A stretch of 5,685 bases of DNA from Anaerolineales bacterium (lineage in GTDB: Bacteria; Chloroflexota; Anaerolineae; Anaerolineales; JABWBV01): NCBI GenBank assembly GCA_027019845.1, contig JALUWE010000567.1:1-5685 (forward strand). Reading direction: 5' to 3'. The notes beneath the pieces are model-generated. The model was not told the origin of the DNA, did no database searches, and saw only the letters and a program-made list of their open reading frames with translations. A program made the position numbers and the translations under genes. Shown in pieces: positions 1-3,980 of the stretch. Position 1 is the first letter of the stretch. Every line of letters begins with the position of its first letter.

Positions 1-120
1 AGCGAGAAAGAACGCCGCCCGGTAGCCATCGACGAGGTGGTCGAGAAAGTCCAGGCCGAGATCGCCGCGCTGGAGGCCGAGATCATGGCGAAGGTGGGGC
101 CGGTGGCGTATCGGGAGTGA
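1..120 (+). CDS. C-terminal end of an unidentified protein (partial)
   Basis: The frame is open from the first base and ends at TGA 118-120, leaving 39 residues of a protein that begins outside the window. The piece is charged and probably helical: an Ile/Val/Leu pattern alternates with Glu, Lys and Ala (around DEVVEKVQAEIAALEAEI), consistent with a short amphipathic helix or coiled coil at the C-terminus. No catalytic motif or named domain is visible in so short a fragment, so I assign no function. The high GC at third positions matches the other genes here and supports real coding. The next gene starts 180 bases downstream, after a repeat-filled spacer, so the two are probably not tightly coupled. 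Confidence 0.6.
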   Translation, partial: SEKERRPVAIDEVVEKVQAEIAALEAEIMAKVGPVAYRE

Positions 121-131
121 ATGGGAATCAG

Positions 132-187
132 TTCAGTGTTCAGTGTTCAGTGTTCAGTGTTCAGTGTTCAGTATTCAGTGGTCAGTA
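132..187 (+). repeat. Tandem heptamer array, eight TTCAGTG-type units
   Basis: Five exact TTCAGTG units run head to tail (132-166), followed by TTCAGTA, TTCAGTG and GTCAGTA. A partial unit may precede it at 127-131. It begins 12 bases after the stop of the upstream gene and carries no coding signal. The exact copies at the left and decayed copies at the right suggest recent slippage expansion from one side. It is non-coding and of unknown role. Confidence 0.9.
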
Positions 188-190
188 GTT

Positions 191-229
191 GGGGATTGGG
201 TATTGGGTAATTGGGTAATTGGGTAATTG
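191..229 (+). repeat. G-rich GGGTATT/GGGTAATT array, copy 1
   Basis: Short units GGGTATT and GGGTAATT repeat with G-runs at 191-194, 198-200, 205-207, 213-215 and 221-223, separated by 3 to 5 bases. This fits the usual four-G-tract pattern for a G-quadruplex on the plus strand, which is the mRNA-like strand for the phosphoesterase gene. The array is cut by the CATCCT element (230-275) and resumes at 275-285, where its last G-run merges with the ribosome binding site of the next gene. A second copy lies at 2879-2912. Confidence 0.85.
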
Positions 230-275
230 CATCCTGAGCGGAGGGCGAACGGGGTGAGCCTGTAGTCGAAGGATG
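230..275 (+). repeat. CATCCT...AGGATG inverted-end repeat element nested in the G-rich array
   Basis: A 46-base unit starts with CATCCT (230-235) and ends with its reverse complement AGGATG (270-275). The terms CTGAGCGGAG and GTCGAAGGATG resemble small dispersed palindromic repeats that are common between genes in many bacteria. GGGTAATT units flank it on both sides, so it looks inserted into, or co-amplified with, the array. No coding potential is visible. Confidence 0.55.
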
Positions 276-283
276 GGTAATTG

Positions 284-292
284 GGAGGAGGG
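284..292 (+). promoter_or_regulatory. Ribosome binding site of the phosphoesterase gene
   Basis: GGAGGAGGG (284-292) is a strong Shine-Dalgarno sequence. It lies 8 bases before TTG 301 and 14 bases before ATG 307, so spacing favours the TTG start, although homologous proteins usually begin at the position of the ATG. The site is continuous with the end of the GGGTAATT array. Confidence 0.6.
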
Positions 293-300
293 CTGAGAGT

Positions 301-1203
301 TTGGCGATGAAACTTGCTGTTTTGGCCGATATTCACGGCAATCTGGCCGCGTTGCGCGCTGCGGCTGCACACGTACAGGGGTGGAATCCCGACCGGGTGA
401 TCGTGGCTGGGGATGTGGTCAACCGCGGGCCGCGTTCGCCGGAGTGTCTGGAGTTCGTGCTGGAGATGGCGGCCACGCGCGGCTGGGAGTTGCTGCGCGG
501 CAATCACGAAGATTACGTGATCGCCCAGTCCAAACCGGATTCCCCCCGCAGCGGCCCGCTGTTCGACGTGTACGAACAGTCGTATTGGACGTACAACCGG
601 TTGGGGTGCGACGTTTCGGCGTTCGAGGGCTGGCAGGAGATGCGCGTTTTTCCGGGGCCGGATGCCCGCCAGGTGCGGGTGGCGCACGGTTCGGTGTTGG
701 GAAACACCCACGGGGTGTTCCCGATGTTCGACGAGGCCGAGTTGATACGCCGGGTAGGAGAGCCGCTGCCGGCGTTGTTTTGCGGGGGGCACACCCATTG
801 GCCGTTTACCACCCATCTGGAGGGCGCGCTGGTGGTCAACGTGGGCGCGGTCGGGCTGCCGTTCGATGGCGATTGGCGTGCCGGTTACGCGCAGTTGACC
901 TGGGAGGAGGGCCGCTGGCAGGCCAACATCGTGCGGCTGGAATACGACCGCCAGCAAATGCTGGCCGATTATCAGCAGAGCGGCTTTTTACACCAGGCCG
1001 GGCCGATGGCCTGGTTGGTGTTGGCCGAATTTCTGTTTGCCAAGTCTCAGTTGTACAGTTGGATGCGGGATTATTACGAAGACGTGCTGGCCGGAAAAAC
1101 CACGGTCGAAGCCACGGTGCGCGAGCAGTTGGAGCGGCAGGGAATGTGGGAGACGGTGGGGGAGTATGTGAAGCGAACTCAAATCCAAACCGGTTCTTCG
1201 TAG
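301..1203 (+). CDS. Calcineurin-like metallophosphoesterase (YfcE/MJ0936-like)
   Basis: This is a 300-residue cytosolic phosphohydrolase of the binuclear-metal calcineurin-like fold; the substrate cannot be read from sequence. All core motifs are present: D10-x-H12 in LADIHGN, G37-D38 in AGDVVNRGP, G67-N68-H69-E in RGNHED, H129 in VAHGS, and G163-H164-T165-H166 in CGGHTHWPF, followed by VVNVGAVGLPFDGD. The single compact domain with GNHED and GHTHxPF resembles the bacterial/archaeal YfcE/MJ0936 group (Metallophos_2) rather than exonucleases or 5'-nucleotidases. A C-terminal helical extension of about 70 residues (from about 230) is longer than in minimal members. TTG 301 fits the ribosome binding site best; ATG 307 gives the more usual N-terminus MKLAVLADIHGN. 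No signal peptide is seen. The stop overlaps the 3' end of the convergent mutase gene by 25 bases. Confidence 0.93.
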   Translation: MAMKLAVLADIHGNLAALRAAAAHVQGWNPDRVIVAGDVVNRGPRSPECLEFVLEMAATRGWELLRGNHEDYVIAQSKPDSPRSGPLFDVYEQSYWTYNRLGCDVSAFEGWQEMRVFPGPDARQVRVAHGSVLGNTHGVFPMFDEAELIRRVGEPLPALFCGGHTHWPFTTHLEGALVVNVGAVGLPFDGDWRAGYAQLTWEEGRWQANIVRLEYDRQQMLADYQQSGFLHQAGPMAWLVLAEFLFAKSQLYSWMRDYYEDVLAGKTTVEATVREQLERQGMWETVGEYVKRTQIQTGSS

Positions 1204-2858
1204 ACTCCGAAGACTTCTTTCATCACCGCGGTGATTTCGCCCAGGGTGGCGTAGACGCGCACCGCGTTCAGGATGTGGGGCATGGTGTTTTCCGTACCCT
1301 GGCAGGCGATGCGCAACCGGTCGAGGGCCTGGCCAACTGCGGCGTTGTCGCGCCTGCGGCGCACCTCGTTCAGGCGTTTGACCTGGCGGTCGTACCCTGC
1401 CGGGTCCATTTCCAGGATCGGGATGTTGAACGGTTTGTGGTCCTGGTAGATGTTCACGCCGACTACGTGGCGCAGCCCTTCGTCGATCTCGCGTTGGTGG
1501 CGGTAGGCCGCGTCCGAGATTTCGCTCTGGAAGAAGCCTTTTTCGATGGCCGGTAACACGCCGCCCAGTTCCTCGATGCGCCGGAAGTAGTCGTAGGCCT
1601 GTTGTTCGATCTTGTTGGTTTGCGCCTCGACGAAGAACGAGCCGCCCAGCGGGTCCACCGTGTTGACCACGCCGGACTCCTCTGCGATGATCTGCTGGGT
1701 GCGCAGCGCGATGGTGACCGCGTGTTCGGAGGGCAGCGCCAGGGCCTCGTCCATGCTGTTGGTGTGCAGGGATTGTGTGCCGCCCAGCACCGCGGCCAGG
1801 GCCTGGAGGGCAACGCGCACGATGTTGTTTTCGGGCTGTTGGGCGGTGAGGGAAACGCCCGCGGTCTGGGTGTGGAAGCGCATCAGCCAGGAGCGCGGGT
1901 TTTTGGCGCCGAAGGTTTCTTTCATTTCCCGCGCCCAGATGCGCCGCGCGGCGCGGTATTTGGCGATCTCTTCGAAGAAGTCGTTGTGCGCGTTGAAGAA
2001 GAAGGACAGCCGGGGCGCGAATTCGTCGATGTCCAGCCCACGCTTGAGCGCCCAGCGCACGTATTCCATGCCGTCGGACAGGGTGAAGGCCAGTTCCTGG
2101 GCCGCGGTCGATCCGGCCTCGCGGATGTGGTAGCCGGAGATGCTGATGGTGTTCCATTGGGGCAGGCATTGCGCGCCATACTCGATGGTGTCCGTCACCA
2201 GGCGCATGGAGGGTTCCGGGGGGAAGATGTATTCTTTTTGCGCGATGTATTCTTTGAGGATGTCGTTTTGGATGGTGCCGCGCAGCTGGTCGGCGCGCAC
2301 GCCCTGCTTTTCCGCGGTGGCGATGTACATGGCCCAGATGATGGCGGCGGGGGAGTTGATGGTCATGCTGGTCGAGACTTTGTCCAACGGGATGCCGTCC
2401 AGCAGGATTTCCATGTCTTTGAGGGACGAAACGGCCACCCCGCACTTGCCGAATTCACCCAGCGATTCCGGGGCGTCGGTGTCGTACCCCATCAGGGTAG
2501 GCAGGTCGAAAGCGATGGACAGGCCGGTCTGTCCCTGTTCGAGCAGGTACTTGAAGCGCGCGTTGGTCTCCTCCGCGGTGCCGAATCCCGCGAACATGCG
2601 CATAGTCCAAAGACGGCCGCGGTGCATGGTGGGGTGGATGCCGCGTGTGTAGGGGAATTCGCCGGGCAGCCCCAGATGCCGGAGGTAGTCCATCTCTGCT
2701 ACATCGAGGGGGGTGTAGATGCGTTTCACGGGTTCGGAAGATTCGGTGATGAACGTCTCGCGTCGTTCCGGGAAACGCGCGGTGGTGCGTTGCAGGGTGG
2801 TCTCCTCCCATTTTTCTTGTGCCCGACGGAGTTGTTCGAGTTTTTCACGGTCGTACAT
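1179..2858 (-). CDS. Coenzyme-B12 acyl-CoA mutase large subunit (methylmalonyl-CoA mutase family, isobutyryl-CoA mutase-like active site)
   Basis: This 559-residue protein is the substrate-binding TIM-barrel subunit of a radical acyl-CoA mutase that rearranges the carbon skeleton of an acyl-CoA thioester. Family landmarks are clear: TRGIHPTM (71-78), FAGFGTAEETN (89-99), AFDLPTLMGYD (116-126), TSMTINSPA (163-171), TIQNDILKEY (195-204), SISGYHIREAG (239-249, His244), APRLSFFF (281-288), RFHTQTAGVSLTAQQP (327-342), GGTQSLHTN (359-367) and VDPLGGS (401-407). Numbering happens to match the Propionibacterium enzyme, where Tyr89 and Arg207 contact the methylmalonyl carboxylate. Here they are Phe89 and Gln207, the pair known from isobutyryl-CoA mutase. 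Ala116 argues against 2-hydroxyisobutyryl-CoA mutase, which has Asp at the equivalent site. There is no B12-binding domain (no DxHxxG), so a separate small subunit must be encoded elsewhere. ATG 2858 has a good AGGAG. Standard pipelines would label it methylmalonyl-CoA mutase; the true substrate is inferred. Confidence 0.95.
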   Translation of the reverse strand: MYDREKLEQLRRAQEKWEETTLQRTTARFPERRETFITESSEPVKRIYTPLDVAEMDYLRHLGLPGEFPYTRGIHPTMHRGRLWTMRMFAGFGTAEETNARFKYLLEQGQTGLSIAFDLPTLMGYDTDAPESLGEFGKCGVAVSSLKDMEILLDGIPLDKVSTSMTINSPAAIIWAMYIATAEKQGVRADQLRGTIQNDILKEYIAQKEYIFPPEPSMRLVTDTIEYGAQCLPQWNTISISGYHIREAGSTAAQELAFTLSDGMEYVRWALKRGLDIDEFAPRLSFFFNAHNDFFEEIAKYRAARRIWAREMKETFGAKNPRSWLMRFHTQTAGVSLTAQQPENNIVRVALQALAAVLGGTQSLHTNSMDEALALPSEHAVTIALRTQQIIAEESGVVNTVDPLGGSFFVEAQTNKIEQQAYDYFRRIEELGGVLPAIEKGFFQSEISDAAYRHQREIDEGLRHVVGVNIYQDHKPFNIPILEMDPAGYDRQVKRLNEVRRRRDNAAVGQALDRLRIACQGTENTMPHILNAVRVYATLGEITAVMKEVFGVYEEPVWI

Positions 2859-2863
2859 GGGGA

Positions 2864-2868
2864 CTCCT
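2864..2868 (-). promoter_or_regulatory. Ribosome binding site of the acyl-CoA mutase gene
   Basis: Read on the minus strand, AGGAG stands 5 bases before ATG 2858, which supports that start. Just upstream in the transcript comes the C-rich complement of the 2879-2912 array. Confidence 0.7.
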
Positions 2869-2878
2869 GGAGTTTGAG

Positions 2879-2912
2879 TTGGGTATTGGGTATTGGGTAA
2901 TTGGGTAATTGG
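2879..2912 (+). repeat. G-rich GGGTATT/GGGTAATT array, copy 2
   Basis: The same unit family as at 191-229, with G-runs at 2881-2883, 2888-2890, 2895-2897 and 2903-2905, separated by 4, 4 and 5 bases. It is in the same plus-strand orientation as copy 1. It lies inside the predicted 5' untranslated region of the mutase gene, which is transcribed the other way, so here the G-rich strand is the template. Confidence 0.85.
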
Positions 2913-2946
2913 AGTTCGCCGAATTCCTGATTTCTGCTGTGGCCAG

Positions 2947-2976
2947 ATTATAGCAGGCTTCGTGTTATCCTTGCCA
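2947..2976 (-). promoter_or_regulatory. Predicted promoter of the acyl-CoA mutase gene
   Basis: On the minus strand a perfect TATAAT (2952-2947) is preceded by TGC, giving an extended -10 (TGnTATAAT). A weak -35, TGGCAA (2976-2971), lies 18 bases upstream. Transcription would start near 2940, leaving about 80 bases of leader containing the complement of the G-rich array. The -35 hexamer is the reverse complement of the tRNA promoter's -35, so the two promoters overlap. Confidence 0.6.
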
Positions 2977-3000
2977 TAAAACCGTCTGGCGTGGTAGAAT
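2971..3000 (+). promoter_or_regulatory. Predicted promoter of tRNA-Glu
   Basis: TTGCCA (2971-2976), an 18-base spacer and TAGAAT (2995-3000) form a sigma-70-type promoter. The expected start near 3007 is about 9 bases before the mature tRNA 5' end, as is usual for short-leader tRNA genes. The -35 overlaps that of the divergent mutase promoter. Confidence 0.6.
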
Positions 3001-3015
3001 CTCGCGGCCCAATAT

Positions 3016-3088
3016 GCCCCATTCGTCTAGTGGCCTAGGACGTAGCCCTCTCAAGGCTAAAACAGGGGTTCGAGTCCCCTATGGGGCA
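3016..3088 (+). tRNA. tRNA-Glu (anticodon CTC)
   Basis: A full cloverleaf can be drawn. The acceptor stem GCCCCAT (3016-3022) pairs with ATGGGGC (3081-3087). The D stem is GTCT (3025-3028) with GGAC (3038-3041). The anticodon stem TAGCC (3043-3047) pairs with GGCTA (3055-3059) around loop CTCTCAA, with U33 at 3049 and anticodon CTC at 3050-3052, which reads GAG. The variable loop is AAAC. The T arm is AGGGG, TTCGAGT, CCCCT (3064-3080). The discriminator base is A3088. CCA is not encoded and must be added by CCA-adding enzyme. The gene stands alone, with its own promoter upstream. Confidence 0.97.
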
Positions 3089-3090
3089 TG

Positions 3091-3126
3091 AAAAACGAAA
3101 CGCCGCCCGGTTGGACGGCGTTTCGT
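3091..3126 (-). terminator. Intrinsic terminator facing the minus strand
   Basis: Plus positions 3095-3105 (ACGAAACGCCG) and 3116-3126 (CGGCGTTTCGT) form a perfect 11-bp inverted repeat around a 10-base loop that can itself pair CC with GG. Read on the minus strand, the stem runs straight into five T (3095-3091), the classic rho-independent layout. On the plus strand no T tract follows, so it would work poorly for the tRNA, though the hairpin may still protect or mark the tRNA precursor 3' end. Confidence 0.7.
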
Positions 3127-3127
3127 C

Positions 3128-3171
3128 GCGTTGCGGCCTCTATCCTGCGAGCAGGAGGTGTGCCGCAACGC
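3128..3171 (-). repeat. 10-bp inverted repeat, stem before the terminator
   Basis: GCGTTGCGGC (3128-3137) is exactly complementary to GCCGCAACGC (3162-3171). The loop contains CCTG-CGAG-CAGG (3144-3155), itself able to form a small tetraloop hairpin. The second SD complement (3153-3160) also lies in this loop, so forming this stem and pairing that segment with the upstream SD would interleave, either as a pseudoknot or as alternative folds. Confidence 0.7.
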
Positions 3172-3199
3172 TGAGTTTACTACTACTACTACTGTCCAC
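3140..3199 (-). CDS. Candidate 19-residue micropeptide or leader peptide with a serine run
   Basis: Read from GTG 3199 on the minus strand, 7 bases after GGAGG (3211-3207), the frame gives MDSSSSSKLSVAAHLLLAG and stops at TAG 3142-3140, before the pre-terminator stem closes. The spacing is ideal for this start. A competing ATG at 3204-3202 in another frame sits only 2 bases from GGAGG; it would read five Val codons (GTA) but has no stop before the terminator, which makes it a poorer leader peptide. The hydrophobic C-terminal half (VAAHLLLAG) and Ser run match no family that I recognise. The repeat is a (GTA/AGT)5 triplet array, so its length could vary by slippage without changing frame. Coding is unproven. 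Confidence 0.35.
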   Translation of the reverse strand: MDSSSSSKLSVAAHLLLAG

Positions 3200-3234
3200 G
3201 ACATCACCTCCTTTGGGATGGAATGGCGGAGGTG
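3153..3234 (-). promoter_or_regulatory. Shine-Dalgarno sequence flanked by two complementary copies
   Basis: In minus-strand order: CACCTCC (3234-3228), AAAGGAGGTG (3214-3205) and CACCTCCT (3160-3153). The central SD can pair fully with either flank (7 bp with the upstream one across a 16-base loop; 8 bp with the downstream one across 44 bases), so two mutually exclusive closed forms are possible. The downstream copy lies within the mini-ORF, so a translating ribosome would disrupt that pairing. This suggests gating of translation, by inference only. Confidence 0.5.
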
Positions 3235-3260
3235 GGGCAACCCAGGGCTGCCGTTGCAAG

Positions 3261-3289
3261 AGTATGTCATACTTTGTGCCGGGTGTCAA
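3261..3289 (-). promoter_or_regulatory. Predicted promoter of the minus-strand small transcript
   Basis: A perfect -35 TTGACA (3289-3284 on the minus strand), a 17-base spacer and CATACT (3266-3261, four of six consensus bases). The -10 forms half of an exact palindrome, AGTATG-T-CATACT (3261-3273), a possible operator. The -35 stands 7 bases from an inverted TTGACA serving the other strand. Confidence 0.55.
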
Positions 3290-3296
3290 TGGTGAT

Positions 3297-3325
3297 TTGA
3301 CAGACCCTGATCTGGCAGTTATACT
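3297..3325 (+). promoter_or_regulatory. Strong predicted promoter for the SCP2/membrane-protein pair
   Basis: TTGACA (3297-3302), a 17-base spacer and TATACT (3320-3325): -35 perfect, -10 five of six, spacing optimal. The start would fall near 3332, about 285 bases before the first convincing downstream start (ATG 3618). The long leader is partly explained by the inserted element at 3461-3603. Confidence 0.65.
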
Positions 3326-3328
3326 GCC
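3314..3328 (+). promoter_or_regulatory. Palindrome over the -10 box, possible operator
   Basis: GGCAGT-TAT-ACTGCC has 6-bp arms around three bases and covers the -10 element TATACT. A repressor bound here would block the promoter. It differs from the palindrome over the divergent -10, so the two directions could be controlled separately. No regulator gene is in the window. Confidence 0.35.
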
Positions 3329-3331
3329 TGG

Positions 3332-3460
3332 GGCGGCGTGATGTGTGACGTGCCTGCCTTGTGTTTACCCGTACTTACCCTGCAACAAACCTCCGCAAGC
3401 CCCCCGAGTGCTCGAGAATTCCCAAAAAGCCCCCAAGAGTCCCCGCCCCATCCCTCCTGA
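3332..3460 (+). other. C-rich leader region without a recognisable gene
   Basis: Between the predicted transcription start and the inserted element the sequence is rich in C-runs and reads as Pro/Cys-rich low-complexity peptide in the open frame. It lacks a ribosome binding site and shows no domain. I see only a minor palindrome (CGAG-TG-CTCG near 3406-3415). It is best treated as an untranslated leader. Confidence 0.45.
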
Positions 3461-3603
3461 CAGTACTTACGCAGTTGAGACCTCACAGGTCTACTACCAC
3501 ACGATGCAGGAGGATTTTACCCAAAACAGATTGCATCCGGGCATCTCCATGCGCTTTGAGACCTGTGAGGTCTGGGTGCAACTTTTCAAGTGCGTAAGTC
3601 CTA
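3461..3603 (+). mobile_element. MITE-like non-autonomous element with inverted ends
   Basis: AGTACTTACGCAGTTGA (3462-3478) and TCAAGTGCGTAAGTCCT (3586-3602) are inverted copies matching at 15 of 17 positions. Just inside lie AGACCTCACAGGTCT (3478-3492) and its exact reverse complement AGACCTGTGAGGTCT (3559-3573), each also a hairpin with 6-bp arms. TCCTGA occurs immediately outside both ends (3455-3460 and 3604-3609), as expected of a 6-base target duplication. The 66-base core codes for nothing recognisable and there is no transposase. The element ends 14 bases before the SCP2 start, so it has replaced or lengthened that gene's 5' leader. The IS family providing the transposase is not identified; exact element edges are uncertain. 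Confidence 0.6.
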
Positions 3604-3617
3604 TCCTGAGCAAAACC

Positions 3618-3980
3618 ATGCCTCGATTTCAGAATGTGCGCGAGATTTTCGATCTCATTCCAGCCTATTTTATCCCTGCCGCGGCGAAAGACAGCCGGAT
3701 AAGGGTGCAGGTGGACCTCTCAGGGGCAGAGGGGGGACAGTGGGGGGTGACAATTCAGCAGGGATGCGTCGTGGTTGAATCGGGCGCGCTTACCCACCCT
3801 GATTTGACTATTTCCGCGCCGGCGGAGGATTGCCTTGCCATTGCCAATGGTGATCTGAATCCGGTGGTCGCGTATATGCGCAGGCGCATCAATATCACGG
3901 GGGATACTGCTTGTCTTCGTGAGTTGCAAAAAATGTTCCGCCTCCCGGAACAACTGGCGTGGCTGCGGAATCTGACATGA
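3618..3980 (+). CDS. SCP2 sterol-binding-domain-like protein
   Basis: A 120-residue single-domain protein of the SCP2 (sterol carrier protein 2) type, a fold that binds lipids or acyl groups in a hydrophobic tunnel; bacterial members are mostly uncharacterised. Signs are an N-terminal amphipathic helix (VREIFDLIPAYFIP), the strands RIRVQVDLSG and QWGVTIQQGCVVVESG, the family's PDLTI turn (61-65), then the helix DCLAIANGDLNPVVAYMRRR and INITGD (91-96). No signal peptide is seen. I chose ATG 3618 because it gives exactly one domain and because everything in frame upstream (open back to 3345) crosses the inserted element and a low-complexity leader. Its ribosome binding site is weak (GAG at 3608-3610). 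It ends in an ATGA overlap with the next gene. The specific ligand is unknown. Confidence 0.75.
   Translation: MPRFQNVREIFDLIPAYFIPAAAKDSRIRVQVDLSGAEGGQWGVTIQQGCVVVESGALTHPDLTISAPAEDCLAIANGDLNPVVAYMRRRINITGDTACLRELQKMFRLPEQLAWLRNLT

Larger units (their letters stand above)
3091..3254 (-). ncRNA. Candidate small structured transcript (leader RNA or sRNA) of unknown family
   Basis: A self-contained minus-strand unit: a promoter at 3289-3261, a predicted start near 3254, and an intrinsic terminator ending at 3091, giving about 164 bases. Inside, in transcript order, are a 5' hairpin (3252-3236), a first anti-Shine-Dalgarno CACCTCC (3234-3228), a Shine-Dalgarno AAAGGAGGTG (3214-3205), a mini-ORF with five repeated triplets, a second complement CACCTCCT (3160-3153), and a 10-bp stem GCGTTGCGGC/GCCGCAACGC (3171-3162 with 3137-3128) directly before the terminator. 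The order resembles an attenuator or translationally gated leader. However, no gene follows on the same strand before the tRNA, so it may be an independent sRNA or a micropeptide mRNA. Existence of the transcript is inferred. Confidence 0.5.

Noticed and set aside
132..229. CRISPR array
   Set aside because: Units are 7-8 bases with no spacers; they are simple tandem repeats.
175..957. Minus-strand open frame opposite the phosphoesterase
   Set aside because: No recognisable domain, and it crosses the repeat region; the plus-strand gene has complete catalytic motifs.
381..1556. Long plus-strand open frame spanning the phosphoesterase and the mutase 3' region
   Set aside because: Arg/Gly/Ala/Val-rich shadow in high-GC DNA, without motifs, in the wrong frame of one well-supported gene and antisense to another.
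988..2900. Long open frames overlapping the mutase gene on both strands (988-2445 -, 1602-2900 +)
   Set aside because: Both are GC-driven shadows of the mutase frame, which carries all family motifs.
3171..3194. Plus-strand leucine leader peptide (TTA, four CTA, CTG)
   Set aside because: No in-frame start at proper distance from the AGGAGG at 3153-3158, no stop or attenuator stem downstream, and no leucine gene follows.
3201..3214. Match to the 3' end of 16S rRNA (ATCACCTCCTTT on the plus strand)
   Set aside because: It is simply the complement of a near-perfect minus-strand Shine-Dalgarno; no other rRNA sequence is nearby.
3091..3254. Attenuator controlling the acyl-CoA mutase gene
   Set aside because: The tRNA gene and a separate good mutase promoter (2947-2955) lie between them, so the small transcript is unlikely to be the mutase leader.
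3345..3617. N-terminal extension of the SCP2 protein back to GTG 3345
   Set aside because: The extension is Pro/Cys-rich low complexity, has no ribosome binding site, and runs through both inverted ends of the inserted element; the SCP2 domain is complete from 3618.
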